Source: Phoronis australis (Eukaryota > Phoronida > Phoronidae). From it: a stretch of DNA of 50,934 nucleotides. The DNA is taken from NCBI GenBank assembly GCA_002633005.1, contig NMRA01000071.1:895860-946793 (forward strand), given 5' to 3'. Below are positions 25,115 to 38,000 of the stretch, piece after piece (positions within the stretch are counted from its first letter, which is position 1; each line of letters begins with the position of its first letter). Below the pieces are notes generated by a model, which worked only from the letters and a program-made list of their open reading frames with translations, was not told the origin of the DNA and did no database searches. Both the position numbers and the translations under genes were made by a program.

Positions 25115-26241
25115 GAGTTAACCAGGAAACACAGATTTTGAGCCCAACCTTAATGGCAAAGAAAAAGTTTAAAAAATCTCTGCATCCTGCATCTTACCCA
25201 AAATAAAAAAAGTTTTGACAACCTGAATAGCATTTCATCTAAACACCTTGTTACAGTAATCCTATTTAACTGGAATAGATAACCAAAATGTTCTTCACTT
25301 AAGCACACAGTATGGCCAACAACTGAAATTTCATTTTGTCTAAGTGCTCAGCAAAAATAAGCATTAAGAGAAATGAGCATCATTATTAGCATTGATTGCA
25401 CTGTGTAGCTCCCTTCAAACATTTTAAAACATAGAAACATTTTTATCATCCTTAATACAATAGTTCAGCCTTTGAAAATACAGTAGAGGAATGGTCATGT
25501 TGGCAATAGTTTTGTTTGAAATTGAAGAGCTTCTTCTTTACCGTAAAGTTAAAATTTCGTTTGACTTCCTGTTTTAAATGGCACATAATTGGAGTAGTAA
25601 ATATTTTCTTTCGCCAAAAACTCCAATTCAACAATCTTCAGAACGTGAGATACTGAAATCTGCGCAACATTTGAATCTTTAAGATAAATGAATTACAGAA
25701 CACAGGCAATATTTCCATTTTTGTATTTCTCAAATTCGAAGCATAGTTCATGATTTTACATAAAAGGGTCTCAAAATAGGCTTAGAAATTCATAAAAAGC
25801 AGTGCTGATCACTCACATGTAGGTAAAAACTACTGCCAGTACATTTGAGATTGAGACAACTATTACTACAAATTTATGAAGCAAAATAATGTTTGTAGTG
25901 TGACCTAAACTAAAGATTATGCACCATAAATGACACCTTTTCAAATTAAGAATAGGTAGGCCTTTTTACAATTGAATGTTTGGAACTGGGATAGGTTTAG
26001 TGTGAAGTTACCCTGTGATGGAATTTGATTTGTGGCAAATGGTTCATTGTGGAGGAAAGACATATGCAGTATATTTCTTTGAGCACTGTTAAATGTACAT
26101 GTAACTGACAGTGACAATCTCATTAATTTTCTCGTGGGCTCAGCCTTATTTCCATCATCAGCTTAGTATCTTCTTATTTTTAAAGCTCTTTAGATTTTTG
26201 TTATATCTGTTGAGTGTCTGTAACGCTGTTTGTGATAGAAG

Positions 26242-26494
26242 CATGCGCGCACAAAGCCTAAAAATGAGGGGCTCGAGATTTTGAGAATATGGACGTTTAT
26301 TCAGATTCACGGGGTACTTCAGAGCTACGAATTGTGCTTTCGTCGAATTTTGGTATTTCCTGCCTTTTAAGTGAACTTTTTTCTCATTTTCTACTTTTTC
26401 GGAGTTTTTGTTTTTCTGAGGCCAACCTTTTTACCCACTTTACCGGGGAGGCTCGTTCAAGCCCCCGATATCCCCACCCCTGGATGCGCGCATG
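26242..26494 (-). repeat. Dispersed repeat family C, copy 3 (inverted), nested in TE2
   Basis: Both ends carry inverted CATGCGCGCA. The interior reads on the minus strand as GAACGAGCC...ACAAAAACTCCGAAAAAG, matching 20222-20424. Confidence 0.65.
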
Positions 26495-27294
26495 ATAAGA
26501 GCTCTGTTTTTTCACAAAAAGTTAAAAACTTATCAGCAGCAATACTTCTCTTGCACTTATTGTTGATACGTTTGTTTGCAGTAGCCTTACACCAGGTAAT
26601 ATCTAAAAATTCCAGCTCAGAAATTTGAGCAGAACCTGACACATGAATCACTGAATGTTGCAAGAGGCAGACATCTTGCCAGTCTATTGTGAAGTTGCAC
26701 ACTCTTTCAATAATTCATGGTTTCAGCAGAGTCTTAGCTGTCCCAAAACTAACTGTTGTTTGTGAAACACAAAGTGATTCAGGAATGTGCCAAAGATTGT
26801 TTCAGTGCGATGACACTTTTAGACACTTGATTTGACACCCCTCAATTCCGAACTGCTGCCTGCTGGTTTTTGAGTCTCGGTCCTTGGTAATTTCCTATTA
26901 CTTGCACACCCATCCAAGAATTGATACTATCCAATGTAGTCAGTAGCAGTAAACAACCTAGCTAAGCCAGCAGGATAATATCAGCTGACTGTCGTCTGAT
27001 GAATGTTTTCATGCCAAGCAGACGACTTGAAGGAGAACTGTATGGACACAATATTTTTCAGGCATTTGATTGGTTGTTCGGATCATTTTGTACTGACACC
27101 TGGTGGCTAACACATTAGTTGAGGTTATATTTTTTCCAACTTTTAAATTAGAAGTCAAACTAACCGTGCAAGTGTATATTTGGGAACTTTTTGAAATTGA
27201 CTTTCGAACATCTGCAGATGGGTTTAATGCAAAGTTCCAGTTGCCCCCAGAACGTAGCCACGGAGGTGAAAGATAGGAGAGCTGGGACTATGGC

Positions 27295-27943
27295 CTACTT
27301 GAAGTTATTGATAATCCTTAACTACAACCTTACAAACAGTAGCACATCCTATTATTTTGTTGACGTATGAGTCACCGCTGAAGAAACTCTATGAACTCGT
27401 GTGTCTTGACACGAGTGAACGGCATTTTGAGCTGACGAGGTGAGTAAATACGACGACAATGGGATGAATTACCCTGTACCTTTTTCATTTGTTCTCCCTT
27501 TGATTTGGGCAGACATTCCAGGTATTGTTCATCCACCCACGTAGCTCTAAAACTACGGTAGCCCTGAGGTTACATGTCAATACACTCACATCATACAACG
27601 GTGCAGTTGTATGCCATAATATTTAGCACAAGTCACTGGTTTTACTAAAATTATACACACCTACATGTATAAGTAGTGCTATTCTAGGCCAAACTGCAAA
27701 TTGAAAACTGCCACGTAACCTCGTTCAGTGTCAAATTTTGTTGTGTAAATTTTGCTGTAGGGACTGAAGTTCCCAGACGATGGAAACTTTTAGACATATT
27801 GTCTGTTTTGGAAGACGGAGGCGTAAAGACCTCTGGATAACACACGTGAAAGAATAATGTAGGCAACTGAGCTACCTAGCTAGATGATGAGATCACGTGG
27901 CTGGAGAGCTTTCTTGTATTGGGTGTGCATGATGAATTCTTCA
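27295..27943. other. Probable 3' UTR/downstream region of the EGF receptor gene
   Basis: No coding signature on either strand. This is the expected 3' UTR of the minus-strand receptor, but I found no clear AATAAA in the proper orientation close to the stop. Confidence 0.4.
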
Positions 27944-29088
27944 TTATATGCCTGTTCCTTCATGATGCCCTTGAGCTGCTGATTCAACAGGGAGCGTCGC
28001 GCTCTGGCGCCCTGTTTCTGTAACAGGGGCTTGAATTCCAGAATATTCAAATTGTTCAGAAAAACTTGTTTTCTCTGATACATCAGTATGATGTGTCTCT
28101 CCTGCAAACAATGTATTTGCTACCTGGCAGACAGTCGCTTCCGGTTTTGATATATCATTTTTCGTTTCCGACGGTTGTCTATCGGAATTCTCTGTTTGTG
28201 CTGTTGACGGACCTCCACCATGAACATCGTGAATGTTGATTTGTATAGGGCTTCTTGGAGTTGAAGAATTCTTTCCATTTTCAGAGATATTTGCGGGCAC
28301 AGCCATCTCATCCTTATTACATGTGTTTCTAAGCAAAGATTTGCTCCACAATGCAGTCTTTATTCGTCGGAAAGCAATAGCCCCTGCATTTAATTTTTCA
28401 ATTTTCCCTTCCACAAACACTCCATCTACCTCCTGATTATGCACTATTGGCTCAATATGGAGCCTCTCGCCCTTGTTTTGCATTTCTACATGCTGTTCAT
28501 CAGTGCTCATTTCTTGTCCAATCTCAGAAATACGTGGATTCACCGTTTCATCAACATGATCGTTGCAAAGTGGTTTTCCAGCAAAGAAGGCGCGCCAAAA
28601 CGCATTCCTTCTTAGACTGAACGTAGTTTTTTCGATCTTAAGGTTTCCTTCTTCAGGGGCATTTTGGAGGTGACTAGCACCACCGTTTCCGTACAAGAAT
28701 TGCTTCCGGAGTCGCTGAAGTTCCGACTTCACTCGCATAACTCGCTTAGTTTTCATTTTTTCCACTTTACATCTCATTGTTTTGGTTCTGATTGAGCCAC
28801 CATTAGCTGTAACGCTCATTCCATCTGCTTGAGTATTGACCAAAGTTTCTCCATTGTCGTTTGAGTGACATGGCTGCGACTGACGTGCTGCGAGTGAACT
28901 TAGATTAAACAGTGACCCCGCAGATAACTTAATCTGGTTCACTTGTTCTTTACGTTTTTTCTCAACCCTTCGTAAGAATAGAAGGAAGCCGACAGAGAAG
29001 GCAATAAGCATCATAGAGAGGATTATAGTAGAGATAGCCGCGTCACCTTTGAGCTGAGTCGTTGCTGTCCCTGAACGCGTAGCTTTAA
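27944..29088 (-). CDS. Receptor terminal exon: transmembrane helix and cytoplasmic tail
   Basis: Acceptor TTTTGTTTTAG, phase 1. It has 380 codons plus TAA. After a short Ser/Thr-rich juxtamembrane stretch comes the helix AAISTIILSMMLIAFSVGFL, then LRRVEKKRKEQ as stop-transfer. The tail is basic and Ser/Thr/Asn-rich with few tyrosines (one in FEYSGI). I recognise no kinase, NPxY or ITAM pair. Two segments of about 45 residues look like internal duplicates (about 28500-28645 and 28255-28405): both begin with K-IEK, contain RR...A-W/F...K, and end IS-E-x-G-x3-S-ST. Confidence 0.85.
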
Positions 29089-32000
29089 CTAAAACAAAAG
29101 AATGCATAGTTAGGTGTAGGTTGTGCACGAAATGTCACGGTCAAAGTTGCCATGGTATCAAACATTCACCTAAACGTATTCTCCAGAATATTTAATACAA
29201 TGTGTTGGCATGATATTAAACCCTGCTTTGCTGGCACCACTAAACGATTAGTAAATCCAGTTAACAATGAAAGCGTTCTTCTGATAAACGCTTCAGGGTT
29301 CTGCGTCACAGAAGGTCTATGCTGGCAGATAATTTAATAGCGCGTCCTAGCAGCCCACGATGAGTTCAAAGTGGACGTTATTCATGAGAAAACTATGTAA
29401 CGGTGATCTGCCAAATGCCACGGTAATTTCGTTCAAAGATTTTTAGTGACCTATTCATAGTTGAAGAATGTGAGCAGGGTACATCGCGGCTAAGCTATAA
29501 CGAGGCAAACCCACTTGGAACTGGATAAATCTTTGGTAGGCTAATATGAACTCATTCCAGGTGTTCGTAAGTCCAAAAATGTTACGTTGTAATAGCAGTG
29601 GCGGATTTAGGGGGGGGNGGGGGGCAAGGGGGCTGTGGCCCCCCTAAAGTACTACCAGGTACTATTTAGGAGTTCGGATGAGCGCAAGCAGGGGCTCGTC
29701 GGGGGTAAATAAACACGCATAGGCCCTGAACAAACTGAACAAACCCCGTTTATCGCTATTTTTTAGTCAACAGGTCCGCAACCCCAAACATTCGAGGCCT
29801 CTGTGTCCCCACATTTTAGGCTGGGCGCGCACATCTGTCGAAATTCTGGTTATTCTCGTGCCCTGTCCCCCCAACTCAAAATCCTGGATCCGCCCCTGAA
29901 TAGTCAGAGCTCCGACGAAATGTGAAAATTTTAAACACATGACTTACGTTTGTGAGGTCTTTTAACTGAAAATGTGATAGAAACTTGGCATTAGTTTTGA
30001 ACTGCAGACGTCAATCCTAACAATAAACACAATCGGTGAATTTTATTTTGTAGTGGAAACCGTGTACATTTAAAAAGTTACAGTACTGAAATGTTTAAAA
30101 TGCCTCCAAGCATAAAACCCGAGATTTTTTATTAGTGACGCTGTGCTGCATTCTGAATTGTGCAGTGTTCTTAGGAGTATTTGACGTTCCGTCTGGTGCC
30201 GAGGAGAGTTAATAAGAAACGGCCCACGGTGAAGACATGAAAAAAATCTGGTTGAAAAGATTTTGGTAAAGGTGTGGAACTTCGCTCATGTACCTTTGTT
30301 ACACAGGTCGCCCATCCATCCCTGTTGACATCCTCCCGAATCTACGCAGCTTCCGTTGTCGCGATGACAACTGCGTGAAATGCAGTGGCATATCAACTCG
30401 CAGTACTTTCCGTAAGTTCGGTCCAAAGGACACGGGCTCTCTACAAAATGTGTATAACGGGTACCAAATGATACGCATTCCTCTAGTTAACATTGAAAAC
30501 GTTGTAACAATAAAGTAGCTGTGACATTACACTTTTGTAGTAAGTTAATCTGTCTAACCGATCGGGCACTAAGAAATAATGACGACAAAATAAGATGATC
30601 ACCTACATTGACCGTGTTTAAAAGTAACACCAGCAAACCTTTTATCTTACGGAATGAAAACAAATGCAATTCAGAACGGTTTATAATAGCAAACAGAAGC
30701 GTTCCAGACAGTCACGTGATCGCTGAGCTATCATCACAAACACAGGAGACTTACACAACTACTAAGTTTCATATAACCCCTTGCCATCTTACAGGTCAAT
30801 GTTTATGTTTGGTCGTTCGAATTTCAGCCTTTTTAAACTTTGACACGCATGGAATGAAAAGGTGGATTTGAGGAGCACAGCTCCCCGCGGCCACCGACGA
30901 CCAAAATGTTCGAAAGCCGTTTTAGTGGCTATATCTTAACGTTTTGAACAAAATTGCTTTGAAAAGTTCGGTTTCTCATCTCAAGGAGCTCCAAAAGAAC
31001 AAAGCTAGGATTCCTGCTGCGGTGTTTACGTTCACATTCCTTGTTTTAAGCTAGACAAAGCCCTGTGAGGCACGATGCTAAAATAATCCAGCCTACACGT
31101 TGTAATCTGACATGAGTGGTGCCACCTTGTGTTACACACCACTTTCAATTTCACGCTCATTACCTTCCGTGTACACTAAAACACGTGAATTATTCTTTTT
31201 TGTCACCTCAAGTACCAGGAGTCATGGGAGTGTTGTGAATAACCTCTTTGCTCGGCAAAGAAGGAGTTTTAAATCATTAAAATGATTAACTCACGAGTCT
31301 TACAGTCGGAGCCGGACCATCCGACGGGGCACGCGCCCCTGCAATTTCCACTATCACGGTAGCAGCCATCACGTGTCGCACAGTGACACTGCTGGTCACA
31401 TTGAGGTCCGTACGAATTGGGATTTGGACAAGACTCACCTAATAGATAAAGAAAAACAGTATTTGTATGTTGGTAACGCCGGAACAGAAAAATATGAAAA
31501 AAAACGTCCTGTGGATGAAATCGGTAAAGCAACCTTGTAGAAAACAAGATGACGTCATACCTGACTATACATGTTCGTTTAACAGAGCTACATGTACTGT
31601 GAGGCGGGAGACTGATGGTAAACGGTCTTTGAGCAACTATTGTTACTTTCCAGTTGCCATGCGGGTAGTTGGGGATTTGAAATTAATGCATGACGTCACT
31701 GGTTTAACGCGTCTTCACTCACCGTATACACAGCCTAACTTCCGGTCACACGCTTCCCACCATTCGCATTCACATTTTTGCTTGCAGTCGCTTCCCCACA
31801 TACCGTCCACACAGTCACCATGGCACAAGTCAAGTGAACGCTGCACGCAGCCAGTCGTGCAGTTGCCCGTTCTGTCGTTACATTTCTGAGTCGGGTCTCT
31901 GCAGTTGCACTTGTACTGACAGATATCACCAAACGTGAGTCCTTTACAAGGCTGTCCTAAAAACATAGGCAGTCTGTCAAAAGTTTCGAGGTGCAATTCT

Positions 32001-35000
32001 AGATTTTATGTTATGAATTGTTGATGTGTTGAATTGGTACTCGGTAAAGGCTATATTGGTACATATAACACAATAAGGTGGGATCAATTCCATAACTGTA
32101 TGGATGATATAAATTAAAGAATGGGTAAACAAATAGAAACATGGATTTAATACCTCTTGGTTTCATGCAGTTTCTAGTGACACGAAAACTCAGATAACCT
32201 GTATATCCGCAGGTTAGGAGATAAAAACTATCGGGAATATTTGTGAACGGACACGTACTCAGGCATCCTAAGTTCCGATGGCAGGTTTCCGACTTTTCAC
32301 ACCGACACTTTTTCTTGCAGTCGTTTCCCCACATACCATCTACGCAGTCTCCGTGACACAAGCCACGTGATCGCTGCACGCAGCCAGTCGTGCAGTTGCC
32401 AGTTGTGTCGTCACATTTCTCAGTCGGGTCATTGCAGTTGCACTTGTACTGACAGTTGTCACCAAATGTGAGTCCATTACACGAATGTGCTGAAAAAGTT
32501 TGCAACTTTTCAAAGGCCAAATTTTGTTGAGACAATCGTTCATTAGCTGAAGTAATCCAAAGATATTCCCTGCGTGTTAATTAATCGCGAAACTAGGTGA
32601 CACTTTTTCATGTAGAGTCAACGTGGAGATATATTCAGAGAAACGACGTAAGAATATATCACGACTAGTCAACACTCTTATTCAGTTAACAATGTCATTC
32701 AGTGAAAGGGACTACGAAAGATCCATTCAGCAACATCACCTTCCGAACCGAATAAGCCACAGCCTAGAAAATAATGGAAGCCATCCGTAAACAATGCTCA
32801 AAACTCGTAGACTAAAGTTTAAACGAAATGTGTAAAAGGTAGGCCTACAGCTGAATTTCCCTTGAAGAAACTAATGAATTCGCTACAAAATGTAATCTCT
32901 ACCTTACCAGATAATTAACCCTACAAGTCACCAACAACACGGCCTACCTTTCGAAGGTATAAAAAGCTCAAAAAAGCAAACAGGAGGTCACAAAGGTATT
33001 TGCAAAGCACGTGTTCTGACTAGCTTTTTTCGCAATTTTAGCCAATCATCTGGTAACTGAATCAAACAGATAATCACTTACGTATGAAACAGCCAGAAGA
33101 CCTTTTACAAAGCTGATTGGCACTACAGTTGCATACGTTTTTACAATTTTTTCCCCATTGACCATCGACACAGTTGGCGTGGCACAACTCTTTCACGTCT
33201 CCACTTGCACAACCACTCGTGCAATTTCCGGTGCGATCGTCACACGTTTCTGTCAGATCGGCGCAATTGCATTTGTACTGGCAATCATCGCCAAATACGC
33301 GTCCCACACATCCCTTTTCTAAAACCGCAAACGGTTAAAGAAAATGATTCAGTATGCTGAGGTTATTCAACAAAGCTCCTCAGGAGACGTTTTAAGCTTG
33401 TTATTGCATACATGTAGTTTTAGTTGAAAAAAGCTACTTAAACTTGTAAATGGCTGCCTGAGATTAAATACTTTGAAGTCGTGTAGAACGCCCGCAAAAT
33501 GTCCAAAATAAAATCAGATCATCTCTGGAATTGTCGATCGAAGTTTTGTTTTTCTGTGCTCTGAAAAACTGCGAGGAAATGATTAAAAAGATCCATTGTT
33601 ACAAAAAGGCCTATCAAAAATAGGACTGAATGATTTTCATGAAAAAAGACCAAGTCGCATAAAAAGAATTGAACAATCGCAAACCATAGCAACGTAGAGA
33701 GATGCCAACCTGGCGGTTTAAATCATACGAAATCTGCTCATATTATTTTTGCCGTTGTTTTGATATACAATAACATTTCTTTTTTCACTAAATTGCACTA
33801 AAGAGAAAAGGTCACGTGAGGCAACCAATGGAAGATTGGTATAAAACCAAAAACAAATTTTTCAGACATTTTACATTCAGAAGGTTAATACTTTCACTCA
33901 GTTAAATTGCATGCTTTCAAAATATTTGATGCAGTGCACAATCTTGTCGATAAAGTCTTGTGACGGATTATAAACTTTTTATTTAGAAACAATTCAACAG
34001 CGAATCGAAACCCGTAAATTCCTTAGCACTTCCCTATCCAACCATTGCCAGTCTCACATCGATGCTAAAACAGATAGATGACTCTACTTTTGCCAGCCAA
34101 ACAAGCTTTGAGATTGATTTTACCTCTCATACATTGACCGGTCTGGTGATGACATCGGTTGCTGAACTTGCATTGACATGACGTACTGCATGAATCGCCC
34201 CAAAAGCCATCTGGACATTCTACAAATAGGTAGTGAAATTAATGAAGCATGAAGAACAAAGAGTGTTTAAATTTACCGATAAAACAGTGGATTCGCACTA
34301 GAAAAGCAAGGTACTGCATAACCTAAGCGAGTGAAAACCTAGAATTTAGTTTGGTTTATAACGGTTTATCCTAGGAAACTCTACAATGATTTGACGGTTA
34401 TCATTTGGTGTTGATTAGTGGGGTTAAAATCCCCGCTTCAGTTTTCGTCAACGGAGTTTTCAGCGCAAGTGCAACTAATGTATTGGGATTTTCGGAGCAC
34501 ATCACTGCAACCAAGCATGAAACATCGGCATTGTTACGCTGTATCTTTTGACTTCAGGTAGGTAAAGAATACACTCCAATTATTTCAATTTGTAACATTT
34601 TACTGATTTTGCTCTATTCCTTGGGTCTACTGGATGGAGGCAAAGACCAATGAAAGTTGCAATGCAGTCTGGGGACATCTAACATTCGACATTTAAAGTC
34701 TAACTGAAAAAATAGAAAGCTACTTCCGGAGTGTGTAATGTATATAAGCAGCTTAGCTGTTAAGAATGACTCTATTTCGTGACTTTTAAAGGAGAATGCC
34801 ACCAAAAAGAACCTATTTTATTTCAGTTTATTCGAGTAGTTCCACTCGATAGCAGCAACTACAACTCCACCTGACACCTGACGGCAGACAGAGGTGTTGA
34901 AATTAACCAATGACGTCAGAGGTTCGAACGCAGTCTGTTCAGCAGTTCACAACTCGATTATTGGTGTCATTTTTTTGCTTGAATTCATCGTTTTACACCA

Positions 35001-38000
35001 ATATATCATCAAGATTCGATGTAAAACCCTTACAAATACATCGAGTTATGAAACAAACGTGTTGTTTTATTTCGCTCTTAGGAATTTTTAGGTATTTGAA
35101 CGTATCGTAGCCTGCAAATTTCAGTAGGCCACTTTATCATGGTCAGTCGCGGGAGTTTGGGGTCTGTTCGGTGTTAAATACGGATTATTCGCCCGTGAAA
35201 TATAAACAGGGGAACATAGCTGTGTTGAAAATTTAGACTTGCGATTTTTTCAGTTCTAAACATACAAAACGCTTGCTATCCCGGGAGACTCGGAACCCGA
35301 TCAGGCCCATCGCGACCGGACAGAAGGCATCACGAACTTAAACAAGCCAATATTGTAAACTAAACCTCCAGTCACGCAAGGACTATGCTAGTGAGCCAAA
35401 GAAAGATGTGCACGTGATTGTTTTGGCGAATTAGCCGCGAAACTGCAAATCTACTTACTAGCTAGTCGGGGGCAGCGAAGTCAGGATACCCTTCCACAGA
35501 ACGGTCTGGGCAAAAGTTGTACAGTAAAAAGATTCGGATGATATGCATGATAATCGAAATAAAGATTCCCCTAATATCTGAAAATATGATATGAAATTGA
35601 GTTATTTTTCCACAACTGCTTTCCGTCAGCAACCACTGAATAAGCATGTGCTTACACGGCCTAGGTACACGGTCAATTAGTTTATTGCATCTAAAGCCGG
35701 TAACGAAGTGATCATTGCTGAGTTCTCAAAACATTTGCACTCCATAGCATTATAATTGGTATCTAATGAGACAGATTTTGTTTCAATTTTATATAAGTAT
35801 TGGTTGGGGAGGGAACTGAATAATTCGTTATGAAACAGAACACACAATAATAAAAGTCAACGCGGCAGCTCGCAATCTCAACTTAGACGAGTGCTCATCC
35901 AACGAAGACTTCACAGGTCGATCTTTATGTTTAAAAGGTGATCAGTTCGAACAGGAATGCTCTGATCAAGAACTAGAGAGGTTCCCTGAACGAGCATGGA
36001 CAACAGTACGTTGATAGTTCGAAAACCGTTTGAATGACTTGTATTGTTATGGTGTCACGATAATGGAAACGACTGACGCTTGCGTTTGCTGCCACGAAAT
36101 TTCGCAAGTGAAACGCCTTCTTGGAGAAGAGCAGGTGTCCAGTCACGGACCATTCTAGTTTTGCACCGCATCTAAACTGAGATATCCTTACGACTTTCGG
36201 CTGAGAAAAAGAATTGCCAAAAACATCCAACATCCAGAGGAGAAAACAGAAGCCTGACGAACGAGGCAGTAATCTAACAGGTTATTTGAAACGTTATGTT
36301 TTCACGCCTTGAATTAATTGTAATTATTTTTGTTTTTACAGGCAATTACAATTCTCCATACGCAAAACCTAATCAATAATTGATCCGCGTCGCTTTGTCT
36401 CCTTCCTACCGAACGCTAACACATTAGACACAACATCTGACTTCAGCCTCAGTTTCTTCTTGTGACCAGGAATGAGCTGTTTGGTAAGCCGATATTCGAT
36501 CGTCAGTGGACGAAATGCCAGCCACTAACAGACACGGCGAAGGTCAAGTACTCATACGTGGTATGAACGGCGTAGTTTTCATTCACTACCGCGAGCTACT
36601 TCCGAAGCATTATCGGCACTCGAGGAAATTGAAAAAATATATACCCGCTTTCCACGCAGCTTCATTGTTTCCACAAGCGGGAACGAAGCACCACACCATA
36701 TCGGCACTCACTCTTACATCGCTGCGTCGTTTCTCACTTTCCTCACAGGTTAAAGCGACACCTCTTGGCGAGGTAATTAAAATCCACCATATACGAGGTG
36801 ATGAGGGTATAGAACGATTAAGACGGTAAAAAAATACTTAAATCGGGAGGCATTCTCCTTTAAACAGGCTCAGAATAGCTCTTACGTGGTACACATCCTT
36901 TCAGTCTGGTACAAATTTCCCAGGGTTTACAGTGGCACGTGTTTTTGCAGTTGTCTCCCCACAAACCATCAATGCAGCGCGTAATACATGTGCCATCAAC
37001 GTTAAGCTGGCAACCACTTGAACAAAAGCCTGTAGAATCGTGACATTGTTCGGCAGGGTTGTTGCACGCGCATGCGTACTGGCAGTCGTCGCCAAAGACG
37101 TTTTTGGCCCTGCAATTCTCAGCTGAAACGGAAGTCTTCGAGAATGACATTCATGCTGGCGGTGTTTACGTAAGATACTGTAATTTAAAATAAAAAAAAT
37201 AGACATGCGTGATGACTCTTGTTTCGACGTATGTTTTATAGTACTATACTTTGTCCCTAAGCTTGATAGAAATGTTTGAGTAAAGCGGTCTCAACACCAA
37301 TTTCGGCGACAAGACCAGCTGTACAATATATAATCATGACAGCGTTTTCCCGTTCAGTGACTTTAGCAGATGTAGTCGGTGTGCCAGATCTCATAGCGTT
37401 CATCCTTGTGAGTACTTGGGGGGGGGGGCAACCTAGTTTTTTCTATGTGGCTAGATAATATACCTATAAATCAAATTCCAAAAAGTTCCCACGTCTACTC
37501 TTGCACATTTTTTTAAAAAGGTGTTTCTGTTGCACAAAATATTATGCACATTCCTGCCACTTGGTGGCGCTTTTCTATTGAATTGACCAATCAGAGAGCC
37601 AGATTGTATTGTTGTGCTTAGTTACTTCAATACGGCTGCTCCCATGGAGGGTGATGCCTGTATAATTCAAGGTTTATCAAACAGCAAAAAATTGTGATGC
37701 CAGAGGCTAAAGAAGCTTAGGAAAGCTTCCTGACGAAAGGTGATGGACTGTGTCTGTGGAACTCTGTAGATCAGTAGATCAAAAAGAAGAAGAGGTGTCA
37801 CAAACGTTTGTGCAGAAAAAAGCTGCAAGTCCTGGTATAGCCTACACAGTGTATTGCTGAGTGCTGTAGGCTAGAAGACCAAGTGTCAGACCAAAAAATT
37901 GAAAATAAAGGACATACAGGAGCGGCATAGCAACGTTTCAAGGCACCAACAGTAGTACTAAAGCTGAAGTTGCTGAAAGTGATACAGATATTATCCAAGA

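Larger units (their letters stand above)
24027..27294 (-). mobile_element. Decayed DNA transposon TE2
   Basis: The boundaries are imperfect inverted repeats: GCCATAGTCC at 24027 and GGACTATGGC ending at 27294, each followed inward by CCGTGGC. Further in, both ends carry GTTCCCA, then 8-10 bases, then CTTGCAC, a motif also present at both ends of TE1 (37408-42437). Inside is a minus-strand coding relic (24672-25114) of the same protein class as in TE1. No clean target-site duplication is visible. The superfamily was not identified. A copy of repeat family C (26242-26494) is nested within it. Confidence 0.6.

Noticed and set aside
27880-28107. Second minus-strand frame overlapping the receptor stop
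   Set aside because: It is a shadow frame over the 3' end of the receptor tail. The phase set by the upstream exons supports the frame ending at 27944.
32011-32258. C-terminal extension of the double-EGF frame past 32259
   Set aside because: It reads through the GTACGT donor into intron, and the residues lose the EGF pattern at once.
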